This document shows positions 45,864 to 55,509 of a stretch of DNA of 64,000 nucleotides, one piece after another; the first letter of the stretch is position 1, and every line of letters begins with the position of its first letter. The notes beneath the pieces are model-generated. The model was not told the origin of the DNA. It saw nothing but the letters and a program-made list of their open reading frames with translations, and searched no databases. The translations under genes were made by a program, and so were the position numbers. Source of the DNA: Mesorhizobium onobrychidis (GTDB lineage: Bacteria > Pseudomonadota > Alphaproteobacteria > Rhizobiales > Rhizobiaceae); contig NZ_CP062229.1 in assembly GCF_024707545.1 (NCBI RefSeq), positions 1 to 64,000 on the forward strand. The letters run 5' to 3'.

Positions 45864-47141
45864 TCAGGTGGCGCGGACCTCGCGGATCGAGCTTTCCAGG
45901 ATGTCGAGCGCTTCGTTCATGACGCCGTCCTGGATTGTGATCGGCGCCAGGAAGCGGATGACATTGCCGTAGACGCCGCAGGTGAGCAGGATCAGGCCCC
46001 TATCGAGCGCCTTCAGCCGGACCGCATTGGCGATCTCGGCCGATGGCTGGCCCTTCTTCACTTCGTTGAACTCGACAGCGTTCATGAAGCCGGGGCCTCT
46101 GATATCGACGATCTCCGGCGTGTCGTCGCGGATCGATTGCAGCCGCTGCTTCAGCCGGTTGCCCAGCGTGTTGGCGCGGTCGCAGAGCTTTTCCTCTTCG
46201 ATCACGTCGAGCACGGCATGCGCCGCGGCAACGCCGATCGGGCTGCCGCCATAGGTACCGCCGAGCCCGCCTGGGTTCGGCGCATCCATGATCTCGGCGC
46301 GGCCGGTGACCGCCGCCAGCGGGAAGCCGCCGGCCAGGCTCTTGGCCATGGTGGTGATGTCGGGCGCCACTTCGTGATGATCCATGGCGAACATCTTTCC
46401 GGTGCGGGCAAAGCCGGTCTGCACCTCGTCGGCGATCAACAGCATGCCGTGCTGGTCGCAGATCTTGCGCAGCGCCGTCATGAACTCGCGCGGCGCCTCG
46501 TAGAAGCCGCCCTCGCCCTGTACCGGCTCGACGATGATGGCAGCGACGCGGGCCGGATCGACATCGGCCTTGAACAGCCGGTCGAGCGCGGCCAGCGAAT
46601 CGGCGACCGAGATCCCGTGCAGCGCCACCGGGAACGGCGCGTGGAAGACATCGGCCGGCATGGCGCCGAAGCCGACCTTGTAGGGCACGACCTTGCCGGT
46701 CAGCGCCATGCCCATGAAGGTGCGGCCGTGGAAGCCGCCGGCAAAGGCGATGACCGCCGGCCGGCCGGTGGCGTTGCGGGCGATCTTGATGGCGTTCTCC
46801 ACGGCCTCAGCGCCGGTGGTGACGAAAATCGTCTTCTTGTCGAACTTGCCGGGCAGCATGCCATTCAGCCGTTCGGCCAGCCTGACATAGCTCTCATAGG
46901 GCACCACCTGGTGGCAGGTATGGGTGAAGCGGTCGAGCTGCGCCTTGACCGCCTCGATCACCTTGGGATGACGGTGCCCGGTGTTGACGACGGCGATGCC
47001 GGACGAGAAATCGATGTAGCGGCGGCCTTCGACATCCCAGATTTCCGAGTTTTCGGCGCGGTCGGCATAGATCTGCGTGGTCATGCCGACGCCGCGCGAG
47101 ATCGACTGGTTCTTGCGTTCGGAAATGGCTGAATTCTTCAT
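45864..47141 (-). CDS. gabT: 4-aminobutyrate aminotransferase
   Basis: The 425-residue PLP enzyme of class III aminotransferases has the substrate/PLP parts FVTTGAEAVENAIKIAR (about residues 102-118), DEVQTGFARTG (about 238-248) and the PLP lysine in TMAKSLAGGFPLAAV (about 267). It moves the amino group of GABA to 2-oxoglutarate. gabD is not next to it. ATG 47141 is preferred over the GTG at 47153. An IS element lies just upstream, which may affect its promoter. Confidence 0.9.
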   Translation of the reverse strand: MKNSAISERKNQSISRGVGMTTQIYADRAENSEIWDVEGRRYIDFSSGIAVVNTGHRHPKVIEAVKAQLDRFTHTCHQVVPYESYVRLAERLNGMLPGKFDKKTIFVTTGAEAVENAIKIARNATGRPAVIAFAGGFHGRTFMGMALTGKVVPYKVGFGAMPADVFHAPFPVALHGISVADSLAALDRLFKADVDPARVAAIIVEPVQGEGGFYEAPREFMTALRKICDQHGMLLIADEVQTGFARTGKMFAMDHHEVAPDITTMAKSLAGGFPLAAVTGRAEIMDAPNPGGLGGTYGGSPIGVAAAHAVLDVIEEEKLCDRANTLGNRLKQRLQSIRDDTPEIVDIRGPGFMNAVEFNEVKKGQPSAEIANAVRLKALDRGLILLTCGVYGNVIRFLAPITIQDGVMNEALDILESSIREVRAT

Positions 47142-47312
47142 GATGTCCCTCACCAGGCCGGCGCCCGTTCTCGTTTGGTGTATGCTAAGACCTGTTCTGA
47201 CCTTATTTCACGTTTTCCTCAAGTTGGCACCGGCGGCGGGCGATTGGGCCTGCCGTTGGTGTCGTGATCCTTCCCACCCCCCTCTGGCCTGCCGGCCATC
47301 TCCCCCGCAAGG

Positions 47313-48609
47313 CAGGGCTGTCCGGGGAAAGTTTTGAGTGAATCGAAATGCCACATGTGCATGCCCCGTAAAACGGGTTTTGTCCGTCTTCTCTCTGGTT
47401 GTCGAGACTCAGAAAAGGAACGGGGCATGCGCTTTGCACCTAGCATCTTCGGGCAGCTTCTTGAACCCATCGATCGGCGTCAATTCCAAGCAATTGTGGA
47501 TCGCCACGACGGGGATGCGTACGACAAATCGTTCAGAAGCTGGGATCATCTGGTGGCGCTGATCTATGCCCAGTTCTGCGGCAGCAGCGGCTTGCGTGGC
47601 CTGGAAGCCGGCTGGAACGCCAACAGCCAGCATCATTATCACCTGGGCAGCGGTCCCTTGATGCGTTCGACCTTGTCGGACGCCAACAGACGGCGTCCGG
47701 TCGCCATCTTTGCCGAGGCGTTCGGTCTGGTGGCGGGTCTGCTTGACCGGCAGACGCGGCGCGAGGGCACAGAAATGCTGCGGCTGATCGACTCGACCCC
47801 CATTCCGCTCGGCAAACTGTGCGATTGGGCCAAGTCGAACGGGCGCATCCGCGGCATGAAGGTGCATGTCGTCTATGACCCGAAGGCCGACTGTCCGCGC
47901 GTCCTCGACATCACCGACGCCAACGTCAACGACGCCCAGGTCGGCCGCCAGATCACGATCGAAGCTGGAGCGACCTACGTGTTCGACAAGGGCTACTGCC
48001 ATTATGGCTGGTGGACGGCGATCGCCGAAGCCGGATCGATCTTCGTGACGCGGCCCAAGGCCAACATGGGGCTGGCGCTGGTGTGCGATCGCCCTATAGC
48101 CGAGCCGCAGGGCGACGGCTTCCTGGTTGTGGAAGACAGTGAGGTAAGCCTGGTCAGCAAGGGCGTTTGCAAGCTGCCGATGCGCCTGCGTCGCCTGCGC
48201 GTTCAGCGCGAAGAGGGCGACACCATCACGCTTTTGACCAACGATCTGGAGCGCTCCGCCATCGAGATTGGACGGCTCTACAAAGGCCGCTGGCAAATCG
48301 AGCTTCTGTTCCGATGGATCAAGCAGCACCTCAAGATCCGCAAGTTCCTCGGCAACAACGGCAATGCCATTCGCCTGCAACTCTTTGCCGCAATGATCGC
48401 CTATGCGCTGCTGCGCATTGTCGCGCGCACCCGCCGCGTCCCTATTCCAATCTTGAGGTTCACAGAACTGGTCGCTCAATACTTGTTCGGGCGGCGGAAA
48501 ATGCACACCATCCACAAGCCGCCACCGGTCAATCAAAGCCGACCAAAAGACCGAGCCTCTCCCAATCAGATGGCCTTCATATATGAATAACTTTCCCCGG
48601 ACAGCCCTG
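47313..48609. mobile_element. Complete IS4-family insertion sequence (1297 bp)
   Basis: Terminal inverted repeats of 21 bp, perfect, begin CAGGGCTGTCC at both ends (47313-47333 and 48589-48609). A direct repeat CCCGCAAGG flanks the element at 47304-47312 and 48610-48618, a 9-bp target duplication. One transposase gene fills it. All parts are intact, so it may be recent and active. The boundary could shift by two bases, since GG is shared. Confidence 0.9.
47427..48590 (+). CDS. IS4-family transposase with DUF4372 N-terminus
   Basis: The 387-residue DDE transposase has the N-terminal DUF4372 region (FAPSIFGQLLEPIDRRQF to LMRSTLSDANRRR), the first catalytic Asp in RLIDSTPIPLG, the second in VFDKGYCHYGWW, and the IS4 signature Y-x2-R-x3-E-x6-K in YKGRWQIELLFRWIK. 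ATG 47427, with AAGGAA upstream, is the best start; the open frame reaches back to the left inverted repeat. The stop codon overlaps the right inverted repeat. Confidence 0.93.
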   Translation: MRFAPSIFGQLLEPIDRRQFQAIVDRHDGDAYDKSFRSWDHLVALIYAQFCGSSGLRGLEAGWNANSQHHYHLGSGPLMRSTLSDANRRRPVAIFAEAFGLVAGLLDRQTRREGTEMLRLIDSTPIPLGKLCDWAKSNGRIRGMKVHVVYDPKADCPRVLDITDANVNDAQVGRQITIEAGATYVFDKGYCHYGWWTAIAEAGSIFVTRPKANMGLALVCDRPIAEPQGDGFLVVEDSEVSLVSKGVCKLPMRLRRLRVQREEGDTITLLTNDLERSAIEIGRLYKGRWQIELLFRWIKQHLKIRKFLGNNGNAIRLQLFAAMIAYALLRIVARTRRVPIPILRFTELVAQYLFGRRKMHTIHKPPPVNQSRPKDRASPNQMAFIYE

Positions 48610-48772
48610 CCCGCAAGGGGGGAGATCAGCAGCTTCGGCGCTTCGCTGACTCCTGCAACGATGACAGTTGGCGAAAGCGGCTGAGCGCTTAATCTCCCCC
48701 CTTGCGGGGGAGATGTCCGGCAGGACAGAGGGGGGTGGGAGGGAACGCGACGTAAGCGATAGACGATAGACG

Positions 48773-49519
48773 TTACGTTCGCACGAACCCCTCGCTGGCC
48801 CTGAGCAGGTTGCGCGTATAATCCCTGGTCACGCGGCGCTCGATGAGGTCGCCTGCGGTGAGGTGCTCCACCGCCTCGCCGTTCTGCATCACCATCAGCC
48901 GCTCGCACATATGGGTGATGATGGCGAGGTCGTGGCTGACCATCAGGAAGGTCAGCTTGCGCCGCCGCCGGATCTCTTCCAAGAGGTTGAGCACTTCGGC
49001 CTGCACCGAAGCGTCGAGCGCCGAGGTCGGCTCGTCGAGCAGCAGGATCGACGGTTCGAGGATCAGGGCACGCGCAATCGCCACGCGCTGGCGCTGGCCG
49101 CCCGACAATTGATGCGAATAACGGAAGCGGAAGCCGGTTCCGAGGCCAACCTCATCCAGCGCCCGTTGGATGCGCTTCTCACCATCGGCAAAGCCGTGGA
49201 TGGCGAGCGGCTCCTGCAGCAGGCGGTCGACGGTCTGGCGCGGATGCAGCGAGCCATAGGGATCCTGGAAGACCATCTGCACCTCGCGATAAAAGGCCTT
49301 GTCGCGGCGCGCACCGAGTTTTTTCCCGTTCACGGTGATGCTGCCCGAAGCGGCCGGCGCGAGACCGGCGATTGCCCTGAGCAGCGTGGATTTGCCGGAG
49401 CCGGATTCGCCGACCAGGCCAAAGGATTCGCCGGATTGCACTTCGAGGCTGACGCCCTTCAGCGCGCGAAACCGGTCGAAGATCACCTCCAGCCTGTCGA
49501 CGGAAAGCGCTGATGTCAT
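48773..49519 (-). CDS. dppF: Dipeptide/oligopeptide-type ABC transporter ATPase (second subunit)
   Basis: The 248-residue ATPase has Walker A GESGSGKSTLLRAIAG (about residues 39-54), the signature LSGGQRQRVAIARALI (about 139-154) and Walker B SILLLDEPTSALD. The C-terminal part is shorter than in most DppF proteins. It overlaps the other ATPase gene by 4 bases (ATGA). It is the last gene of a leftward five-gene transporter. Confidence 0.88.
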   Translation of the reverse strand: MTSALSVDRLEVIFDRFRALKGVSLEVQSGESFGLVGESGSGKSTLLRAIAGLAPAASGSITVNGKKLGARRDKAFYREVQMVFQDPYGSLHPRQTVDRLLQEPLAIHGFADGEKRIQRALDEVGLGTGFRFRYSHQLSGGQRQRVAIARALILEPSILLLDEPTSALDASVQAEVLNLLEEIRRRRKLTFLMVSHDLAIITHMCERLMVMQNGEAVEHLTAGDLIERRVTRDYTRNLLRASEGFVRT

Positions 49520-50349
49520 GCCGCCCACTCCGGCCTGCGGTCGAGTACCGGCAGCGGGTGACGGTCGGCGCCGATCTTGGGCATGCAGTTGAGCAGGCCG
49601 CGCGTATAGGGATGCTGGGCGCGGCCGAGTTCCGATGCCTTGAGCTGCTCGACCACCTTGCCGGCATACATGACGATCACCCGGTCGCAGAAGGAGGAAA
49701 CCAGCCGCAGATCGTGCGAGATGAAGATCAGCCCCATGCCGCGCTCGCTGACCAGCCTGTCGAGAATGCCGAGCACGTCAAGTTGCACGGTGACGTCCAG
49801 CGCCGAGGTTGGCTCGTCGGCGATCATCATTTCCGGCCCGGCGATCAGCATCATGGCGATCATGGCGCGCTGGCCCATGCCGCCCGACACCTCGTGCGGA
49901 TGCAGGTCGAAGACACGGGCCGGATCGCGGATCTGCACGGCCTCCAGCATGGCAAGCGCGCGGTCGCGGGCTTCGGCCTGGCCGACCTTCTCATGCGTGC
50001 GCAGCGTCTCGACGATCTGCCGGCCGATGCTCATCACCGGATCGAGCGAATATTTCGGATCCTGCAGGATCATGGCGATGCGCTTGCCGCGCAGCGCCCG
50101 GCGTTCGCGGGGCGAGGCGGCGAGCAGGTCGATGCCGTCGAAAGCAAGTTTCCTGGCGGTGACCTCGGCCTGCGGCGGGGTCAGGCCCATGATGGCGCGG
50201 CCGGTCTGCGACTTGCCGGAACCGCTCTCGCCGACGATGCCGAGCCGTTCGCGGCCGAGCGAGAACGAGACGCCGCGCACCGCCTCGATCCGGCCGGTGC
50301 GCGTCGGGAAGGTGACGCGCAGATCGTCGACGTCGAGAAGCGTGCTCAT
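49516..50349 (-). CDS. dppD: Dipeptide/oligopeptide-type ABC transporter ATPase (first subunit)
   Basis: The 277-residue ATPase begins MSTLLDVDDLRVTFPTRTG. It has Walker A GESGSGKSQTGRAIMG (about residues 37-52), the signature VSGGMGQRAMIAMMLI (about 150-165) and Walker B MMIADEPTSALD, followed by the oligopeptide-type C-terminal region (GKVVEQLKASELGRAQHPYTRGLL). The frame upstream of 50349 overlaps dppC and is rejected. Confidence 0.9.
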   Translation of the reverse strand: MSTLLDVDDLRVTFPTRTGRIEAVRGVSFSLGRERLGIVGESGSGKSQTGRAIMGLTPPQAEVTARKLAFDGIDLLAASPRERRALRGKRIAMILQDPKYSLDPVMSIGRQIVETLRTHEKVGQAEARDRALAMLEAVQIRDPARVFDLHPHEVSGGMGQRAMIAMMLIAGPEMMIADEPTSALDVTVQLDVLGILDRLVSERGMGLIFISHDLRLVSSFCDRVIVMYAGKVVEQLKASELGRAQHPYTRGLLNCMPKIGADRHPLPVLDRRPEWAA

Positions 50350-50359
50350 TGGTCGCCGC

Positions 50360-51280
50360 TCATTGATCACCACTCCGGGGGTCGAGCGCGTCGCGCAGGC
50401 CGTCGCCGAGCAGGTTGAAGCCGAGGCTGACGATGAGGATGGCAAAGCCCGGGGCACCCGCCACCCACCATTGGTCAAGCACGAAGCGGCGGCCCGAAGC
50501 GATCATCGCGCCCCATTCCGGCAGCGGCGGTTGCGCGCCGAGGCCGAGGAAGCCGAGACCGGCGGCGGTCAGGATGATGCCGGCCATGTCTAGCGTCACC
50601 CTGATGATCAGCGACGAGATGCAGAGCGGCATGATGTGGCGAAGCACGATGCGAAACGGCGAGGCGCCCATTAACTGCACCGCCTTGATGTAATCCGAAT
50701 TGCGCACGGTGAGCGTTTCGGCGCGCGCAATACGCGCATAGGGCGGCCACGAGGTGATGGCGATGGCGAGCACCGCATTCTCGATGCCGGGGCCAAGTGC
50801 GGCGACAAAGGCCAGCGCCAGGATCAGCTTCGGAAAGGCCAGAAAGATGTCGGTGATGCGCATCAGGATCGCATCGATCCAGCCGCCGGCATAGCCGGCG
50901 ACGGTGCCGACCAGCAGGCCGATAGGGGCGGCAATGACGGCGACGAGAATGACGACGTAAAGCGTCCATCGCGAACCGAAGATGACGCGCGAAAGGATGT
51001 CGCGGCCGAGGTCGTCGGTGCCGAACCAGTGCTCGGCACTTGGCGCCAGCAGGCGCGAGCCCTTGAGGTCGCCGAATGTTGGCGAATAGGGCGCCAGCAC
51101 ATCGGCAAGGGCTGCGACCACCAGCAGGGCGATGATGATGAGCAGACCGAGAAACGCCAGCCGGTTGGCGGAAAAGCGCCGCCACGCCACATAGGCGCGG
51201 CCGAGCCTTGCCTGCATGCGCGAGGCCGGCCGCTCGCTGAGCAGCCAGTCGCGACGGCTTTGTATCGCTTCAACGCTCAT
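50360..51280 (-). CDS. dppC: ABC transporter permease, DppC type
   Basis: The 306-residue inner-membrane permease has an N-terminal helix (LAFLGLLIIIALLVVAALADVL), the HWFGTDDLGRDILSR segment typical of DppC/OppC, then about five more helices. The cytoplasmic EAA loop AETLTVRNSDYIKAVQLMGAS docks the ATPase. Its start overlaps the end of dppB by 4 bases. Confidence 0.91.
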   Translation of the reverse strand: MSVEAIQSRRDWLLSERPASRMQARLGRAYVAWRRFSANRLAFLGLLIIIALLVVAALADVLAPYSPTFGDLKGSRLLAPSAEHWFGTDDLGRDILSRVIFGSRWTLYVVILVAVIAAPIGLLVGTVAGYAGGWIDAILMRITDIFLAFPKLILALAFVAALGPGIENAVLAIAITSWPPYARIARAETLTVRNSDYIKAVQLMGASPFRIVLRHIMPLCISSLIIRVTLDMAGIILTAAGLGFLGLGAQPPLPEWGAMIASGRRFVLDQWWVAGAPGFAILIVSLGFNLLGDGLRDALDPRSGDQ

Positions 51281-52344
51281 CGTACCTTGGTCCTTGGGTC
51301 GAGCACCCGGTAGAGCAGATCGGACAGGAGGTTGATGCCGATGAAGACCGAGCCGATGACGATGGTGCCGCCGAGCACCGCGTTCATGTCGGCATTCTGC
51401 AGGGAATTGGTGATGTAGAGGCCGATACCCGGCCAGGAGAACACGGTCTCGGTCAGCACCGAGCCTTCGAGCAGGCCGGCATAGGAGAGCGCAATCACGG
51501 TGACCATCGGCACCGCCGCGTTACGCAATGCGTGGCCCCAGATGATGCGCGTCTCAGACAGGCCCTTGGCGCGCGCCGCTACGATATATTCCTGGGCAAG
51601 CTCGTTCAGCATGAACGAGCGGGTCATCCGGCTGATGTAGGCGAGCGAGAAATAGCCAAGCAGCGAGGCCGGCAGGATGATGTGGCGAAAGGCGTCGCGA
51701 AACACATCCCACTGCCGCTGCCACAGCGCATCCAGAAGATAGAAGCCGGTGATCGGCGTGAAGGTGTATTCGTAGACGATATCGAGGCGGCCGGGAAAAG
51801 CCACCCATTGCAGCCTGGCATAGAACAGCACAAGCGCCAGCAGTCCCAGCCAGAAGATCGGCACGGAGTAGCCGACCAGGCCGATGATGCGCACGATCTG
51901 GTCGATGATGCTGCCGCGCCGGACCGCAGCCAGCACGCCGAGCGGCACACCAAGGAATGCACCGATCAGCGTTCCCAGCGTCGCCAGCTCGATCGTCGCC
52001 GGAAAGGCGCGGCGAATGTCGGTCATCACCGGATTGGTGGTCAGCACCGAGGTACCGAAATTGCCGTTCAGGGCATTTTTCACATAGATGTAGAACTGTT
52101 CGATCAGCGGCAGGTCGAGCCCCATCTCGCGGCGCGTGCGCTCGACGACATTGGCCGGCGCCCGGTCGCCGAGCACCGCCAGCACCGGGTCAATGGGGAT
52201 CACCCGGCCGATGAAGAAGGTCACCGCGAGAAGACCGAGATAGGTGGTTATCGCGATGACCAGGAAGCGGGCGATCGACGACGCGACAGCGACAGCACGG
52301 GCGCTACCGCGCCCTGCCGTCGCTTCGCTTTCAACAGTGCTCAT
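51277..52344 (-). CDS. dppB: ABC transporter permease, DppB type
   Basis: The 355-residue permease has the N-terminal helix of the family, RFLVIAITTYLGLLAVTFFIGRVIP, followed by periplasmic sequence and five further helices. The EAA loop is LAQEYIVAARAKGLSETRIIWGHAL. It follows the binding-protein gene by 18 bases and overlaps dppC. Confidence 0.91.
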   Translation of the reverse strand: MSTVESEATAGRGSARAVAVASSIARFLVIAITTYLGLLAVTFFIGRVIPIDPVLAVLGDRAPANVVERTRREMGLDLPLIEQFYIYVKNALNGNFGTSVLTTNPVMTDIRRAFPATIELATLGTLIGAFLGVPLGVLAAVRRGSIIDQIVRIIGLVGYSVPIFWLGLLALVLFYARLQWVAFPGRLDIVYEYTFTPITGFYLLDALWQRQWDVFRDAFRHIILPASLLGYFSLAYISRMTRSFMLNELAQEYIVAARAKGLSETRIIWGHALRNAAVPMVTVIALSYAGLLEGSVLTETVFSWPGIGLYITNSLQNADMNAVLGGTIVIGSVFIGINLLSDLLYRVLDPRTKVR

Positions 52345-52362
52345 GCGGCGCGTCCGCGGGAA

Positions 52363-54006
52363 TCACTCCTTGGAGATCTGACCGACGAAATTGGTGTCGA
52401 AGCTCGGGCCGAGCGCAAAGCCCTTGAGGTTCTTGCGCAGGCCGGCCACTTCCAGCTGCTGGTGGATGATGATGAAAGGACTGGTTTCGAGGACCTTCTT
52501 CTGCAGATCCTGGTACATTGCGGCGCGCTTGGCCGAATCCTTCTCGAGCAGGGCCGCTTCCGTTTCCTTGGTCAAGTCCGGAATGTCCCAGGCGTTGCGC
52601 CAGGCGAGCGTCTTGGTCTTGCCTTCATCCGAATTATCCGGGTTGCTGGCAAAGGTCTGGGCGTTGGAGTTCGGATCGAAATAGTCCTGGCCCCACTGGC
52701 CGATATAGATGTCGTGATTGCGGGCGCGGTATTTGGTCAGCGTCTGCTTGCCGTCGCCGGGGATAATCTCCAGCTTGATGCCGGCCTGTCCCAGCGTCTG
52801 CTGGATCGATTCGGCCATGCCTGTCTCCGGCTGTCTGCTGCGCACGTCCATGGTGACACTGAAGCCGTCGGCGAGGCCGGCCTTGGCAAGCAGTTCCTTG
52901 GCCTTGGCGACATCGAATTTGAACGGATTCTCGTCCAGTTCCCCGAGCACGCCTTTCGGCAGGAAGGTCTGGTGGATCTCGCCGATGCCCTTGAGGATAG
53001 TCGAGCTCAAGGCATCGTAGTCGACAAGATATTTAAAGGCCTGGCGAACCTCGGGCTTGGCGAGGTTCGGATTCTTCTGATTGAGGCTGATGTAAAAGAC
53101 CGTGCCCTTTGGTGCGCTGGTGGTGGTGAGATCGGCGTTCTTGGCGATGGCGTCGAGGTCGTTCGGCTCGAGATTGCGGGCAACGTCGATGTCGCCGGCC
53201 TCCAGCGCCAGGCGCTGGCCCGAGCTTTCCTTCATGTTGCGATAGATGACGCGGGCAAGCTTGGCCTTTTCGCCGTGATAATTGTCGTTGCGCTCCATGA
53301 CGACGACCTCGTTGGCCCGCCATTCGCGCAGCTTGAAGGCGCCGGAGCCGGCATAGCCGGTCTTCAGCCAGGCGTTGCCGAAGTCATTGTCGTATTTGTA
53401 GTCGGCACTCGGCGTCACCGCGGCGACATGTTCCTTGACCAGCTTGGCGTCAACGACCGAGGCGACCGTTGCCGACAGACAGTTCAAGACGAAGCTCGGC
53501 GCATAGGCCTTGTCGACAGTGAACTGGAACGTCGTGTCATCGACGGCCTTGGCCTTCTCAGTGACGTTGTCGCCATTGATGCCGAACTGCCCGATGATGA
53601 AGGCCGGGCTCTTGTCGAGCTTGATGGCGCGCTCGAACGAATAGGCGACATCAGCTGCGGTGATCGGGTTGCCCGAGGCAAATTTCAGGCCGGGCTTGAG
53701 CCTGAAGGTGTAGGTCAGGCCGTCGTCGGAGACAGTCCAGCTTTCGGCGAGATCGCCCTTGACCTTGGACGTATCGCTGAGATCGAGGCGGACAAGAAGA
53801 TCGTAGGTGTTGCCGGTGACCTCTGCAGTCGAGAACTCGAACGCCTCGCCCGGATCCATCGAGATGATGTCGTCGATCGCCAAACCCTCGACCAGCGTGT
53901 CGGCGGGCGTGACGGCAAGGGCAGGCGCACCGGCCAGAAGCAGCGCGGACATGGCTGCGCCCGCGAGCAAGAAGCGGGAGCGTAGAGCAAACTTTTCCAT
54001 CATCAT
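52363..54006 (-). CDS. dppA: Extracellular solute-binding protein, family 5
   Basis: The 547-residue periplasmic protein has a signal peptide (FLLAGAAMSALLLAGAPALA) and the SBP_bac_5 fold (LVEGLAIDDIISMDPGEAFEF; YTFRLKPGLKFASGNPITAADVAYSFER). It is the first gene of the dppABCDF-like set and sets substrate choice, which sequence does not reveal: peptides, opines and other small compounds are all possible. Three ATG codons in a row (54006, 54003, 54000) make the exact start uncertain. Confidence 0.9.
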   Translation of the reverse strand: MMMEKFALRSRFLLAGAAMSALLLAGAPALAVTPADTLVEGLAIDDIISMDPGEAFEFSTAEVTGNTYDLLVRLDLSDTSKVKGDLAESWTVSDDGLTYTFRLKPGLKFASGNPITAADVAYSFERAIKLDKSPAFIIGQFGINGDNVTEKAKAVDDTTFQFTVDKAYAPSFVLNCLSATVASVVDAKLVKEHVAAVTPSADYKYDNDFGNAWLKTGYAGSGAFKLREWRANEVVVMERNDNYHGEKAKLARVIYRNMKESSGQRLALEAGDIDVARNLEPNDLDAIAKNADLTTTSAPKGTVFYISLNQKNPNLAKPEVRQAFKYLVDYDALSSTILKGIGEIHQTFLPKGVLGELDENPFKFDVAKAKELLAKAGLADGFSVTMDVRSRQPETGMAESIQQTLGQAGIKLEIIPGDGKQTLTKYRARNHDIYIGQWGQDYFDPNSNAQTFASNPDNSDEGKTKTLAWRNAWDIPDLTKETEAALLEKDSAKRAAMYQDLQKKVLETSPFIIIHQQLEVAGLRKNLKGFALGPSFDTNFVGQISKE

Positions 54007-54231
54007 TTTTAACTGTTCCCTGTTTTTGTTGACCTGAGTTCCCAGCCCAGGCTTGTGGCGTTCTCTTGCCAAATCAACGGTGCCCCCTGAACCGGTTGTC
54101 TTGGGCAACTTTTATCCAGTTCCGCCTCACCATATCCGGCGCTTTCAAGCGCGGCAACGAGCATTTGCAAAGCTGTTTGTTGGACCAGATCAGGCAGCCA
54201 CCACCGCCGGAAGCGACAACCCGGAGTGCAG

Positions 54232-55509
54232 CTATTTCAACGCGGTGACCAGGTCGGCGTTGGGAAAACAGGTGGCGGCGCGACCTTCCCTGGCCTGCCA
54301 TTTGCCGATCGAGCGGCGCGTCTTGAAACCGGGCAGGCCGTCGGCGCTGCCGACGTCATAGCCCTCGGCCTCCAGCGCCCGCTGCAAGGCGGCGATATCC
54401 GACCTCTGGAGCCCGCCGACCGCGCCCCAACGCCCTGAAAAATTGCTGTCGCCATGGGCGATTCGGTCGGCGCCGTGGCCGATGAACAGGGCGTAGAGAT
54501 CGCTGGTGTTGTATTGCTTCAGCACGTAGAAATTGGGCGTGACGATGAAGGCTGGACCGCTGCGCCCGGCCGGCATCAAAAGAAAGCCTTCGGCCCTCAA
54601 CTCGCGCGCCGCAAACGGTCTTGCCGCGACGCGCTCGATGCCCATATCAGCCCACTCGGAAATCCTCTTGCCCTGGTCCGGACCTTCGAGCGAGCAGGAG
54701 ACCGCTTCAGGCACCGTCACCTCGAAGCCCCAGCCGCGGCCCTTCACCCAGCCATAGTGGACGAGATAGTTGGCGATCGAGGCCAGCGTGTCCGGCACCG
54801 AGTTCCAGATGTCGGCCCGACCGTCGCCATCGAAATCGACGGCATGTCTGAGGAACGAACTCGGCATGAACTGCGGCTGGCCAAGCGCGCCTGCCCATGA
54901 CGATTTCATCGCCCCAGCCGGGGCCAGCCCGCGCTCGACGATCTCGAGTGCTGCCATAAGCTCGGTGCGAAAGAAGTCCTTCCTGGTCGCCATGAATGCC
55001 TTGGTGCCCAGCACTTCGAAGGCGTCGTAAGGCATCTTCGCCGCGCCAAAACCGCTCTCGCGGCCCCAGATCGCCAGCAGCACCTCGCCCGGCACGCCGT
55101 AGCGCTTCTCGATCGCGGCGATCGTCCTGACATTGGCCGCTGCGCGCGTGCGGCCACCAGCGGTGACGGCGCGAACCGTCTTTTCGGCAAAATAGGCGCC
55201 GGGCGAACCGAACTCCGCCTGATGCTGCTTCTGCGGCGTCGTCGCCTTTTTGCCCGGCATCACCAGGTCGGGCAGTTTGAGGTTCGGTTTGACGCCGTCG
55301 AAGGCGGCGTCGAAGGTTTTTCTGGAGATGCCGTTGGCGTTGGCTTCGGGCCAGAGATCGGCTTGCAGCCAAGCGTGGAACTGGTCGTCGATTTTTGTGG
55401 CTGAGGCGGGGGTGGCGAGGAGGAAGGCAGTCAGTGCGACGAGGAGAAAAGCGACGGCCAGCCTGCAAAGTCCGCGTTCTGTCGCGCCCCCCTCTGTCCT
55501 GCCGGACAT
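54232..55509 (-). CDS. Lytic murein transglycosylase (MltB/SLT_2 type) with peptidoglycan-binding domain
   Basis: The protein of about 425 residues has a signal peptide (LAVAFLLVALTAFLLATPASA), the transglycosylase domain with catalytic Glu in AIWGRESGFGAA, the MltB-type ALGQPQFMPSSFLRHAVDFDGDG, and a C-terminal peptidoglycan-binding domain (LQRSDIAALQRALEAEGY). It cuts the glycan strand to the 1,6-anhydro form. The only ATG before the signal (55509) lies inside a family D palindrome, so the repeat supplies the apparent start. The frame is open through the repeat to 55659. Confidence 0.9.
   Translation of the reverse strand: MSGRTEGGATERGLCRLAVAFLLVALTAFLLATPASATKIDDQFHAWLQADLWPEANANGISRKTFDAAFDGVKPNLKLPDLVMPGKKATTPQKQHQAEFGSPGAYFAEKTVRAVTAGGRTRAAANVRTIAAIEKRYGVPGEVLLAIWGRESGFGAAKMPYDAFEVLGTKAFMATRKDFFRTELMAALEIVERGLAPAGAMKSSWAGALGQPQFMPSSFLRHAVDFDGDGRADIWNSVPDTLASIANYLVHYGWVKGRGWGFEVTVPEAVSCSLEGPDQGKRISEWADMGIERVAARPFAARELRAEGFLLMPAGRSGPAFIVTPNFYVLKQYNTSDLYALFIGHGADRIAHGDSNFSGRWGAVGGLQRSDIAALQRALEAEGYDVGSADGLPGFKTRRSIGKWQAREGRAATCFPNADLVTALK

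Larger units (their letters stand above)
47271..48742. repeat. Intergenic palindrome, family D (copy 1), split by an IS element
   Basis: Left part 47271-47312 (CCCACCCCCCTCTGGCCTG, CCGGCCATCTCCCCC) and right part 48610-48742 (CTCCCCCCTTGCGGGGGAG, ATGTCCGGCAGGACAGAGG). Removing the insertion and one target copy restores a hairpin element like the one at 55486-55641. Confidence 0.8.

Noticed and set aside
47409..48908. 499-aa minus-strand frame across the IS element
   Set aside because: It is antisense to the transposase and runs through the inverted repeats.
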